From Spinacia oleracea (taxonomy: Eukaryota > Streptophyta > Magnoliopsida > Caryophyllales > Amaranthaceae), in NCBI RefSeq assembly GCF_020520425.1, contig NC_079491.1, positions 28,945,449-29,009,448 on the forward strand: a stretch of 64,000 nucleotides of DNA, read 5' to 3'. The position numbers and the translations under genes are program-made. The notes beneath the pieces were generated by a model. That model was not told the DNA's origin. It made no database searches and saw only the letters and a program-made list of their open reading frames with translations. Shown piece by piece: positions 53,481 through 64,000 of this stretch. Position 1 is the first letter of the stretch, and every line of letters begins with the position of its first letter.

Positions 53481-56464
53481 ATGAACTCTAACCAAGAGCG
53501 GCTAGTAATGGAGTCCCCCGCTACTTTCAAGGTATAATTTCATTTTTTTTTTTTTTTGTTCCTTTTTGGTTGAAATTTTACATGCCAATTCTCTGTTTAC
53601 CGTCTTGCGTTAAATTTATATTTATTCATCGTCTCCAATTTCAAACTGTTGATTTTCTCAATTTCTTTTCAATGTATTCATCGTCTCATGCAAAATTCTT
53701 GATGCGCTAAAAAATTCTCCATTTTAATTCACGACTTAATTCTACATTCCCAATTGTTGAGAAATTTGTTTTTGAGAACAAAAAAGTGAAAATTTGGAGT
53801 ATGATTTGCTGTTTGTAGATGTAATTTGAATATTTTGAGTGTCAGGTCCCTGCAAATTTGGGAGGAGGAGTACGAAATGATGATGATGATGATGATGAAG
53901 TGAAAGCCTTTAAACATCGTGTGAATGAGGTGTCACGTCAAGTTGTCAAGGTTTCTTTTTCTTTTTCTTTTTATTTGGATTCATGTTGCTTTCTACTCCA
54001 TATAATTGCCTTCGTTATCATTGCTTTGGAATTTGGATGATTGCATTAATTCAACTTTGAACCGAATGCTTGGTGACCGCCATTTCAACTACGGAGTACT
54101 GAGTATATGATATGTCGGTCGTTTCTTTTGAACTCTTCGCTAAATGTCTTACTAATTACTGTATGAATTGCTAAAATGTTAATTTTGATTTGGTTGTTTT
54201 ATTGTTTGGGTGCAATTTAGTTTTTAAATCTTGCTCGCAATTTGTTTAGTTTCTTGCCATGTAGAATGACTTGGAATTAGTTGCAGCAAGAACAAAAAAT
54301 ACATGAGATTGAACAATTCTACTCCAGCAACCAAGAAAAGCAGCTTAGAGACTCTATAAACAATTCGTCGAGGGGTAAAGATAAACGGAGACATGCTACG
54401 AGTAGGCAAAAACAGTTGGATTGCAATGCTTCTTTTAAGAGAATGCAAGACCTCATCAGGCAATTTGGCATCATCTTGAATCAGGTAACTTGCTTTTATG
54501 TCAATAATCCGAGCAGTGCTTCACTTTCTTGCTTCCTTTTTAATTGCATCTTAGGTCGGTGTTGTGAAATTATACATTACTTGTTCAATTGATGGCTCCA
54601 TTCGAGGTCATTTAGTATTCTCTTTGATGTAAAGGCTTGATATGCATGCAGTGATTCATATGCTAAGAAATTCGTTTATCATGTATAGTCTCTAACTATA
54701 TGTCTATATCTATACTGTTGTAGTTGTCAACTTATGCTACACGTAAACTTAATAATGGAACTTTGTGTATATTACTTTCGGCCTCAAGCTCTGTAGGGTT
54801 ACCGTTTCTCTTTACTACATTGTATTGCTGATAAACTATTTGCTTCTTCTCCTGTGGCATCTCTTCCCCTCAAACCTTTTCACTTACACACGTTTGCAAA
54901 CTTTTATGCTGTATAGTTCCCTGCTTCATGGTTCCTTTGCTTTTCTTTCCAGCTTACTCAAAAAAGGAACGGTGCATGCTCTTCCTTGGACTCTGTAGAT
55001 TTGAATGGTCTAATCTTAAATGAGGTATGATGAACTATTTCTTTTAATTACAACTGAAGAACAGTTTCCCTACGTTCCTATGCTCTGCTTGCTAAAGATC
55101 ATAGACAATAGTGTAGAAATGCTTCACTTGAAGAGAAGGTCCCCAACTAACCAGTGCGCCTGCTCTTGTCATTTACTTTTCTAGTCAGTTGTCGGGAAGC
55201 CCAGGGATTTCAAGACTATAAAAAAGAGGTTGGAAGCTAAGGATGATAGTGGCTACAACCATGTTCGGGAGATTTATTATGATGTGAGGTGGATATTGAA
55301 GACTGCTATTAAATATAATGATGTAAGGAGTGATGCTCATGTGACAGCGAAAACTCTGTTGGAAAAATTTGAGCAGAAGTGGCTCCTACTTTTGCCAAAA
55401 GTCATGCAGGAGGTAAATTTGCAGCTTCTTGGAAAGTTTCGGTTGTTGATTTTGAGTTTCTAGTTCCGCTTGTTTCAATCACACCCTAATAATTAAGTTG
55501 TTGCATTTTAATTGTTATATGTCTCCCCTTGTGCTTGTACAGGAAGGAAGAAGAGAAGAAGAGGCAGGTTTGAAGCAGACTTACCATGGTCATCTGACAA
55601 AGGAAGAGGCAGGTTTGAAGCAGACATACCATGCTCAGATGACAAAGGATGTAATCTGTGAGGTGGGAAGTTGTATGTAGTTATCTTGCTTACAAGAATG
55701 TATCTGTTGACCTAACACCAGTTTTGATACTAAACATGCTGCATTTTGCTCCTTGTCCCTCTTTCTGTGTGTGCAGCTTAACAAGCTTGACATGCGCCTA
55801 AAAGAACTTAGAGAAGATGTGCTCCGAAGGTGCAGGTCTGTGAAATTTATGGAACTGTACCTTGTGGTGGTTTAGTATCAATAATTCAGCACCAATGAAT
55901 CATGTTCACTTTTGGAATTATTTTTCGCGTGTTTCCAACAGTGAAGAGTTTGCAATGGCCATTTTTCTGTGCTGTTTGATTTGCTAATTTTGGTTAGATA
56001 TATTGATGATGATAATAATATGTGGTATTTCAGTAGAATGTCAACGCGGGAGAAAAACAAACTTGGACGAGGTCTGGCAAAACTCTCTGGGGAAAATCTA
56101 CTGAAAGCTTTGGAGATTGTTGCTCAGGAAAATCCAAGCTTTCAATCAACTGCAGAAGAGGTGGAAGTCGACATAGATAATCTGGTAATAGACAGGGTTC
56201 CAAATCAGTTGTTTGAACGAGTTGTTTTCATGTAATTGATGGGTCATGTTTGTATATGTCATTTTGTAGAGTGAATCTACCTTAAGGAGGTTGAAGTGCT
56301 TTGTTGTTGAGAAATTGGTAGCTCAAGCCAAAGATGAATCGAAGAATAAGCAGCTTAATGGTAATACTGCTGTTGACACCTCCAAGGCGTTGAAGTCTAA
56401 GCCGAAGAGAAAAAGACAGAGTGTGGATGCGGTTGCCAAGAAAAGAACGAAAAAGGGCGGGTAA
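53481..56464 (+). CDS. GTE1/GTE6-type bromodomain and NET-domain protein with divergent bromodomain
   Basis: Nine exons: 53481-53531, 53846-53950, 54287-54484, 54953-55024, 55185-55412, 55543-55662, 55777-55835, 56034-56184 and 56270-56464. They total 1,179 nt and 392 aa, in phase. Order: an Asp run (from (GAT)6), a coiled-coil-like QEQKIHEIEQF region, a bromodomain about residues 102-200, an acidic/helical linker, a NET domain about 280-345 (REKNKLGRGLAKLSGENLLKAL, then EVDIDNL-SESTLRRL), and a basic tail KPKRKRQS as nuclear signal. Length and intron positions suit Arabidopsis GTE1 (IMB1)/GTE6, nuclear acetyl-histone readers acting on transcription. Odd: exon 4 has no WPF shelf and the ZA-loop DYY is replaced by a shorter LILNE, while the final YND Asn remains. 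Exon 6 holds a 45-bp in-frame duplication. It is probably expressed but with altered histone binding, or an early-stage pseudogene. Confidence 0.85.
55558..55647 (+). repeat. 45-bp in-frame tandem duplication in GTE exon 6
   Basis: Units 55558-55602 and 55603-55647 encode EEAGLKQTYHGHLTK and EEAGLKQTYHAQMTK. They lie in the linker between bromodomain and NET domain, so the protein gains 15 residues. Confidence 0.93.
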
Positions 56465-58230
56465 AAATTCTTGTGCTAAGATGTGGGTATGATTTGACAT
56501 TGCAAGGAAGGCCATATATCCCCTCTTCCTTTCCCCCTTAGCATGGCTACTAGTGAAACTGGTGGGTATAATCATCAAATCAGCATTGACCAACGTTTGT
56601 AAAGAGGTAGAATACGAATTTAATCTGAGTATATAGTAGTAGTATATATCTTGGGCTAGTTTCAGTCTGTTTGATAAGTAGTGCATATATTTGAAGGGTG
56701 TCTGTGTTTGATATTGAAAACTGGAGTTGTTTAGCGTTAGTATGTGGGTTTGATGTGGGCCATATGAACAGGAAATACAATGTTGCAGCTGAGAAATCCA
56801 AATTAGATATTTTGATGTTTGGTTGATGAATTAACGCCATATATGGGTTTATAAGCAATTAATGCTATTATGTTATTTTTGTTTTCTAAAGGAAAATTAT
56901 GCGAAAGTTAGGAATTAGGATAGTCTTTTACTCGATTATCACAATTGTAAAAAATTGATACGGAGTACCTTTGGATTAGGTAGATTGATACTCCAGTCTC
57001 CAGGTGTTTTATTATCAATCTGTAGGTGCATTATTTTATTCCTCCACTTGTATTATTGAAAGTGGGTTGGTATTATCTGGCATTTAGTTAAAGTTATTAT
57101 ACTCCTACTTTGTCTGATGGTCTGAGTTTTTGCTGAAATTAAGATTTTAGAACCAACTGTGAATCTGTGATGGGAAATTGAAAATCACTGACTGTTATTT
57201 GAGAAGACATGCTATTTTGGTAATTAAATTAGTAGAAAAAATAAAAGAAGGTTGAAATAGAAAAAAAATTAAATTAGATGAATAAAATTTGAGGTAAAAT
57301 TTATAAAAGTTGAGTTTGAGAGAATACTATTGTCCTACTTAGAGTCAATTTATTTAGGATTATTTCAGTTAATTTAGAGTACTCAATAGTTTGTGATGAT
57401 ATTTCCCGAAAACAAAGACAGGAGAGGAATTACGGAGTACTGTGTACACTATACTCTATAGTGTTTAAAGAGGTGGGCGGTCGTATGTGGCGGCTTGGGT
57501 TGTACGGAAAAAGGACAACGCTGCATGGAGAAGCTACCGGCATAAGGGCCAGTGATGATTTTTTTTAAAAAAAATAGAAAATAAAATGAAGCACATTTAC
57601 ATTTACATTTACGCGGATATATGCTCTCAGCATCAGCAGGGGCTGCAACTAAGTCAATGAATGAATATAAGTATAGTCAATTATCAATCTAATTAACCTT
57701 CTTTTACTTTGTATTATTAATGATTATCATTATCAACTACTCTATTATATCTTGTACAGTACGACTATACTAGTAGATTATTGCAGTTGATGACTGGTTT
57801 GTAATTAAATTAATGGGTTTAACTTTATACGCTATTTGGGAAAGCTTCTGGGATTTCATTTTTCACACCTAACCCCATCATAGACAAACTCAATCTTCTT
57901 ATAAATATTATGTTGGTCCATCATTTTCCAGATATTAACATTAATTAAATCACTAATCGTATCTTATACTAATAGTAATATGATTAATTACACCATTCAA
58001 TTGATTATCATCATCATCATCCTACAAATCTGTTTTGACGTCGTCACCTTCAAACACTGCAAATATTGATTGTTTTTACAGGTTCTGTAAATTTCAAGGG
58101 TAAATCTTGATTCCTTCCTTCCTTCCTAGAGAGTACTTGCTTGGTTTTATCTTTATCTGTTGGCACCTGTTGACTCTTGATGGACTGCCGCTAAACTCTG
58201 AACTCCAAAAGCCTTTTATTGGGTGGTGGG
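56465..58230. other. GTE 3' flank and LRR-kinase promoter region
   Basis: No gene is seen. A TATA-like TTATAAATATT occurs near 57899. A possible 5'-UTR intron acceptor (TTTTTACAG) is at 58073-58081, and a TTCC run is near 58111-58127. Intervening AT-rich sequence shows no clear transposon. Confidence 0.5.
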
Positions 58231-61200
58231 ATGGAAATGAAACTTGTGATTCAGTTCTTTGTGTTGTTCATCTTCATCTTCTGCTTCATTCCTCATGCCT
58301 CTGCACAATCTACTCATCCGGATGAAGTTGCCGCATTACAGTCGCTCAAAACCAAACTGGTTGATCCTATGAATCATCTTGTTAACTGGAGAAGTAAAGG
58401 AGATCCGTGTGCTTCTAATTGGACCGGTGTTTTATGCTACCTTAAACTTTCCACCGACGGATTTTTCCATGTCCGGGAACTGTATTTTCCTTCCCTTTTC
58501 CCCTATACATAAACTCTTAATAAAACCATACAACTATATCCTTTTGTTTTTCTTACTATTTTCTATGTTTTATTACATAATGCAGTCAGCTGCTGAACAT
58601 GAATCTCTCAGGAACTTTGACACCTGAGGTTGGCAACTTCTCTCGTCTTCAGATTTTGTGAGTCTTTCATTGTTTTTAACTTATAATTGTCAGAAACAGT
58701 GACTACTTCCTGCTAATGCTGTCTTTTTCTTTTTTTTACTGTTTAAGAGATCTCATGTGGAATCGATTAACTGGCACCATTCCTAAGGAGATAGGGAATC
58801 TCTCATCTTTGATATTATTGTGAGTTCAATCCTTCATTTTAGTTTATTTTCACCTCTAAGATTGATAATCCAATTGCTACGCGGGCTGTAACTTTTATAT
58901 GATTTGGGGTGACTAATCTTGTCCCATGATTCAGGCTTTTGAATGGAAACCAATTTTCAGGTTCTATTCCTGATGAACTTGGCTTTCTTGTAAATCTGGA
59001 TAGACTCCAACTAGATGAGAATAATCTATCTGGCACTCTACCTAAGTCCTTAGCCAACATGAGCAATTGCAAACATTTGTGAGTGAATCTTTTAGCTTTA
59101 TGCTTTTTTCTTGCTAATTTGAATTGCCCTATTTTATTAACTATTAAATCTTTTTAATCATGTTTGTATTTGCAGCCATTTGAACAATAACTCACTTAGC
59201 GGGCAGCTTCCTCCCGAATTTTCCCAATTACCAAAACTTGCTCACTTGTGAGTACACATATCAGATGTTTGTGGACTCAAAGGATGTTTTTTTTTTTACG
59301 GAGTATTATTATTTCTGTACTCAAAAGGATCTCAGAACATTTAAGGAATGCGGTGTCCTTGATGCAGGTTGGTGGATAACAATAACTTGTCTGGAAAACT
59401 CCCCCCCGAGTACTCAGCTTTAGCACATTTGATGATACTGTATGTTATTTCTGCGCCAATCTTTTGAATACTGAGTATTTTTTAAGTTACTCCTACGCTT
59501 CCTTTGTAGTAATATTAAGTTGTTGGTTTCTTGGGACATTATCCCCAAACTTTTGATAAGTGCAGCTGGAATTTAATTCTTGCCCAGTGAAATGCAATTC
59601 TAACTTTTAAGGCTTTCAATTTATGCCTCTCTTACTTCTCTTGTGCATGTGTATGATAATTATTGCAAACATAGACCAAGATTTCAATTGTTTCCATTCA
59701 ATTATCTAATGTCTATTGTCTAGGGCTATGAGCGTATGAGCCATTGCGTCCTCAATTTCTCTGTTTGAGATGAAGAAACCTATGATATTTCCTCTGTTTT
59801 GATTGAAAGGCATGGATACATTTCCTAAGATAGCTATCTAATGAAGTTATAAACAAGAAGTTGCTTCTGGATACGAGTACTTTGACCTTCACCTGAGTTC
59901 TGTTGACCTCTATGTGTCCTTTCAACTTTGTGATGCTGCCTATTCTAGATTGTCATTCTTCATCTTGTGACGAGCATGTGATATCTGACAATTGACAAAC
60001 ATCCATGACTAGATTATGTTCAACTATTTATTGTACAATTTGAACCCATTGTTGACGGCATATTACTGTTTATGTCGTCAATGATGTCTTAGTAGTGTTT
60101 ATGACCTCAAATCCTCTGCTTCTTATAGTTTGAATGTGGCGGTGATATTTAGTTTGTGATTAATCTCTATTAGCTAAGATGTGTTTTTTCCAATGACCTT
60201 TTGCAGCCAACTTGACAATAATCAGTTTGCTGGCGCTGAGATTCCAGAATCATATCAAAATCTGTCCAGATTGGTAAAGTTGTAAGTGCTTTGCAGTTTT
60301 GACACACACAATAAGGTGTTTTCTCTTTTGTAGTGTGACCACGACAATGATCAAGTTGAATGCTGTGTTATCTTTTTATGCTGTGCTGGTTGTTGTTGTT
60401 GTTGTGGGCAAAAAGTTCAGCAACTCCCACTACTTAAGTATTGAAAGTGGTTGATATTGGCTATTGACTTTGTGGTGAAGCGGTGTAGAATTTTAAGTGG
60501 ATTGTCATAATCTATGGAACGCTACGTAGCTTATAATAAGTGTATCTATAATTTTTTTTTCTTAATTTACTGTCAGTTGTAGCGATACTGCTAGGTTCAG
60601 ATGCAGGTCTGTATGAATAAATGAAAGCCTACTGGTTTCTTTGTGTCTTGCCTTTTCTGCTTGTAATAAATCAGAGTGAAGCTTATTAAATCTTCAATGG
60701 GCCTACACAATGGACCGCATTGGATAAAAGTCCGTCCACATACAACACTATATAGGGCTCTATCCTAAAACCAATTGGCTATAAGTGTAGTTCCTATATC
60801 TTAGTGCATTAGAGAAATCCCGATGCATCTTCCATATTTGGCTTACTTTTACCGCACTGATGGTTCTTAAGCTCAAAGTAGAAGAGACAAAATCATTGAT
60901 GAGCATATTTGGTATCTGCTTGAGTTCTGTCCTGTTTTTATTGATCAACAGAAGTCTAAGAAACTGTAGCTTGGGTGGAGCAGTTCCTGATCTTAGCAAG
61001 ATGCCATATCTTAGTTTTATGTAAGTTCTAGCTTGGTTCTTCTGCTGTACCTGTTCAATTAAGCAACACTCAACATAATTTTTTTTTGACCTTTTCCTCA
61101 ACTTGTTTCTCTATCTGTGTTTTAGAGATTTGAGTTGGAACAAGTTCACCGGAGCAGTTCCTTCAAACAAGCTGTCAGATAACGTCACTACAATGTATGT

Positions 61201-64000
61201 AGATAAAGTATAATGAATTAGAACACTTTTCTCAATTGTTTCCTTAGAGGCACATGTTAATTACTTTCCGTGTTCCTTTTGCAGTAATCTGTCGCATAAC
61301 AATCTGAATGGTTCAATTCCTGAAAGTTTCTCTCTTCTTCCAGCTCTCCAGATGTTGTGAGTTTATATATATTGTCAAAATGATAGTTGCAGGATCTTCT
61401 AAATGAGGATTTACAATCTATGGACTTACCTATTTTTCTGATATAGAGTGTACTTTACCCGTTTAGAGATTCAGGATTATGATGCATTATTCCTGAAGTG
61501 AGATTTCCTTTCACAGGTCGCTTTTAAACAATTCTATAAATGGTTCCATCCCTGCTGGCATTTGGCACAACAAATCCTTCAATTCTACTGCCAGACTTTT
61601 AGTGTAAGACCTGGATCATATATTTGTACTGCACTACATAAAGCTGAATCCCTATTTCACCTGTAGTTTGTCTATATTGTAGATGATTAATAGAAATTCT
61701 TGTTTATCTTTTGAAATGTAGTGATCTTCGATACAATTTGCTCTCTATCATTTCTGGGGACCTGAATCCACCACAAAATGTAACCTTAAGGTATGTGCAC
61801 TTTGTCTTGATAAATTTTAGATCAGTACAACATCATGGAATATGTGGAAAGGTGGAATCATGTTCTGCTTTTACAAATTGGTTGAAACATGTAATAGTAT
61901 TCTGAACTTCTGTTTCTCATTTCAGTTTATATCCTACTAGGTACTAGGTTATAGATTAACGAGATAACAACAAACTTGTGTTTAATTTACTTATAAATAT
62001 TCCATGAGTTTTCAAAACCAAGTATGTGTTTTTCTTCATGCACTTTGCATTACCTCTAGTTGCCGCCCTAGATGTATGGGTGTGAGTGTTGATCAAAATC
62101 AATGAGGAAAGACACAAGTTTGGTAGTAAATGTAAACTTACAAACAGTTTTGCAATTAATCAGATTCGTATGCTGATGAACATATTGGACAAGTGTTTGT
62201 CCTTTTCAATAATTGCATTTCTATTGTTCATTAAGATCCTATATTACTTAGAAATCACATAATCCAGGCACATCTCTGAATAAAGAAAATGGCTTCAATT
62301 TTTATTACTCAAAAGTAGTTACTCTAATTATCAAATATTTTAATGTTTTCAAAGTTGTACCTTCCCATTTTCATTTTCTCTTTACTGATAAAAAGAGATT
62401 TCATGGCGAGTTGAATTCTTATCATATGAGTTCTTTTCCAGGCTTCGGGGAAATCCTGTTTGCATCCGTGCAAACATACAGAACATACACCTTTTCTGTG
62501 ATTCTGATGCTGGTGGAAATGGAACATCTGATGGCCCAACAACTCCAGCAGCTTGTCCTATCACTGCATGTCCTGTGGATCAGTATTTCGAATCTGTTCC
62601 AGAAGCTCCAACATGCTTTTGTGCAGCTCCTATTAGAATAGGATATAGATTAAAGAGTCCGAGTTTCTCTTATTTCCCTCCTTACAAATATGATTTTGTG
62701 TCTTACATCACACATACCTTGAAATTGGACCGATATCAGCTCTCTGTTGATTCATATGCATGGGAAGAAGGGCCTCGTCTGCGGATGTATTTGAAACTCT
62801 TCCCAGATATCAGCAAAACGGATCATATTTTCAATGAGAGTGAGCTTCGTTATATTAGACATATATACACAACATGGCACTTTCCTGGAAGTGATCTATT
62901 TGGCCCATATGAACTTCTGAACTTCACACTTTTGGGTCCTTATAGCTATGGTATGCAACTTTATCTGTCATAATTCAGGCACTTCTTCAACCTTGATTAA
63001 AAGTTAAATGGTTGGTGTTCTTTGACTTTCATCTCTAAATTTGATACTTTTTGTACATATTTTTCTTGTAGTGAACCTTGGAACTGCTAAGAGTGGCATA
63101 AGTAAGAGTTTTTTGGCTGCCATTTCGGTAGTGGTGATTACTTCTGCTGTTATAGTATCTGTGATCGTCACAGTTCTCCTCATGAGAAGGAAAAACAGAA
63201 GCCGACAATTGTCAAGAAAGAATTTTTGTAAGTTCACTGTAATCAACGTGAATGCTCCGTTTTGAAAATTATGATCTGAAAGTAAATGTGCAATACAGCT
63301 TCAAAGATATCCATGAAAGTTGATGGTGTCAAAGAGTTTACCTTCCGAGAATTGTCACAAGGCACCCGCAATTTTAACAGCTCAGCTCAAGTTGGCCGAG
63401 GAGGATATGGAAAGGTTTACAGAGGCGTTTTAGCCAATGGCACAGTTGTGGCTGTTAAGCGTGCAGAGGAAGGGTCACTGCAGGGGAAACTTGAATTTCT
63501 TACAGAAATACAATTCTTATCAAGGTTACATCACCGCAACTTGGTTTCATTGATTGGCTATTGTAGTGAATATGGTGAACAAGTAAGTTTTCCTCCTTTC
63601 AGTTACCTTTAGCTCTTTCATGTTTAGTTGTTACAAAAAGTACTGAGCTAGATGAATAGATTAATAATTTGTTTCGTTGGATGGATGTAAGAAGTTATTC
63701 TTCCCAATATATTTACATTTACTTGTGGTGTTCTTTTCTTGGAAAGAGAAGTATCGTGTGGTTGACTGGAGGAAGTAGAACTTCAAATGAGAAAAATTCA
63801 CTTACGTTAAGAGGAAAAGATGAACTTCCTCCACTTTGTTGTAGGATTTCCCAGGAAATTCAAACAATTTCCGTTATTCTGTTTCCCAGGAAGTTCACTA
63901 ACTGGTTTATACCTGTCAATCAAACAACTAGTAATTCTAAACAAATACAACTCATGACACATGTTCAATCTTCGTGTATTAACTTTCCTTACTCCTACAA
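58231..64000 (+). CDS. LRR receptor-like Ser/Thr kinase, subfamily LRR-VIII (At1g06840 type), 5' part
   Basis: Fifteen exons in the window: 58231-58481, 58586-58657, 58748-58819, 58935-59078, 59176-59247, 59368-59439, 60207-60281, 60952-61020, 61126-61194, 61285-61356, 61517-61603, 61722-61790, 62442-62950, 63072-63227 and 63299-63582. They total 691 codons, in phase. ATG 58231 starts a signal peptide ([22 protein letters not shown]). The N-terminal cap has [10 protein letters not shown]. About ten LRRs follow, most on single 69-75-nt exons (exon 4 holds two). Then come [15 protein letters not shown], a Cys-rich and malectin-like-free juxtamembrane region, a transmembrane helix about residues 560-582, and the kinase N-lobe with GRGGYG, Lys in VAVKRA and Glu in FLTEIQF. 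This is a plasma-membrane receptor with an unknown ligand. The rest of the kinase lies beyond the window. From 63583 to the end is intron. No defects are seen. Confidence 0.92.

Noticed and set aside
54224..54463. Minus-strand frame of 79 codons opposite GTE exon 3.
   Set aside because: A shadow of the real coding exon on the opposite strand.
56282..56686. Minus-strand 134-codon frame opposite the last GTE exon.
   Set aside because: Shadow frame over the NET-domain exon and 3' UTR. No family match.
63583..64000. Search for the next kinase exon.
   Set aside because: No in-phase sequence resembling the expected kinase continuation (LVYEYM...) was found. Treated as intron running off the window.

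Overview
The window is nuclear DNA of a flowering plant. It has GT-AG introns in AT-rich DNA, plant-lineage LTR retrotransposons, Helitrons, Stowaway MITEs, and three genes of plant-specific types. I suspect a Caryophyllales eudicot from the general look of the repeats, but nothing in the sequence proves it.

Layout. (1) 1-5999: nested Ty3/gypsy debris. A chromovirus-like LTR end (1-468) interrupts the reverse transcriptase of a minus-strand Tat-lineage element (469-4073). That element sits in the 3' end of a plus-strand Tat-like element (4074-5999) carrying a 153-bp tandem array. (2) 6000-9108: a complete non-autonomous Helitron (6458-7637), a second Helitron head (ends 8432) and a Stowaway MITE (8780-9108). 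(3) 9379-16514: an eight-exon plastid GNAT gene closely resembling serotonin N-acetyltransferase SNAT1/NSI, with a 4-kb intron full of transposon debris. (4) 17030-18628: the C-terminal part of a LINE. (5) 18629-48386: a nested Ty1/copia complex. Element A (plus strand) is split by two minus-strand relatives, B (23036-33331, TSD GTTCC, in gag) and C (35419-45824, TSD AATGG, in reverse transcriptase). (6) 48387-53231: three Helitrons nested in one another, a LINE RT remnant, a tandem MITE pair and a fold-back element. (7) 53481-56464: a nine-exon GTE1/GTE6-type bromodomain-NET gene. (8) 58231 to the window end: the first 15 coding exons of an LRR-VIII receptor-like kinase (At1g06840 type), cut off in the kinase domain.

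The most interesting signal is in the copia complex. B has an almost intact gag-pol with two nonsense codons. C has a decayed coding region, yet its LTRs look younger than B's, and its primer site, leader and 3' untranslated region are nearly the same as B's. This is what a non-autonomous element mobilised in trans should look like. All three leaders carry, about 0.8 kb before gag, a pair of small hairpins with a CTGCGT loop (one C copy has CTGTGT) and a compensatory stem change in A. These are candidates for a cis-acting packaging or dimerisation signal.

The three host genes are all on the plus strand and are unrelated in function: plastid acetyltransferase, chromatin reader, and membrane receptor kinase. 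The second notable point is that the GTE gene keeps an open, correctly spliced frame while its bromodomain lacks the WPF shelf and ZA-loop tyrosines.
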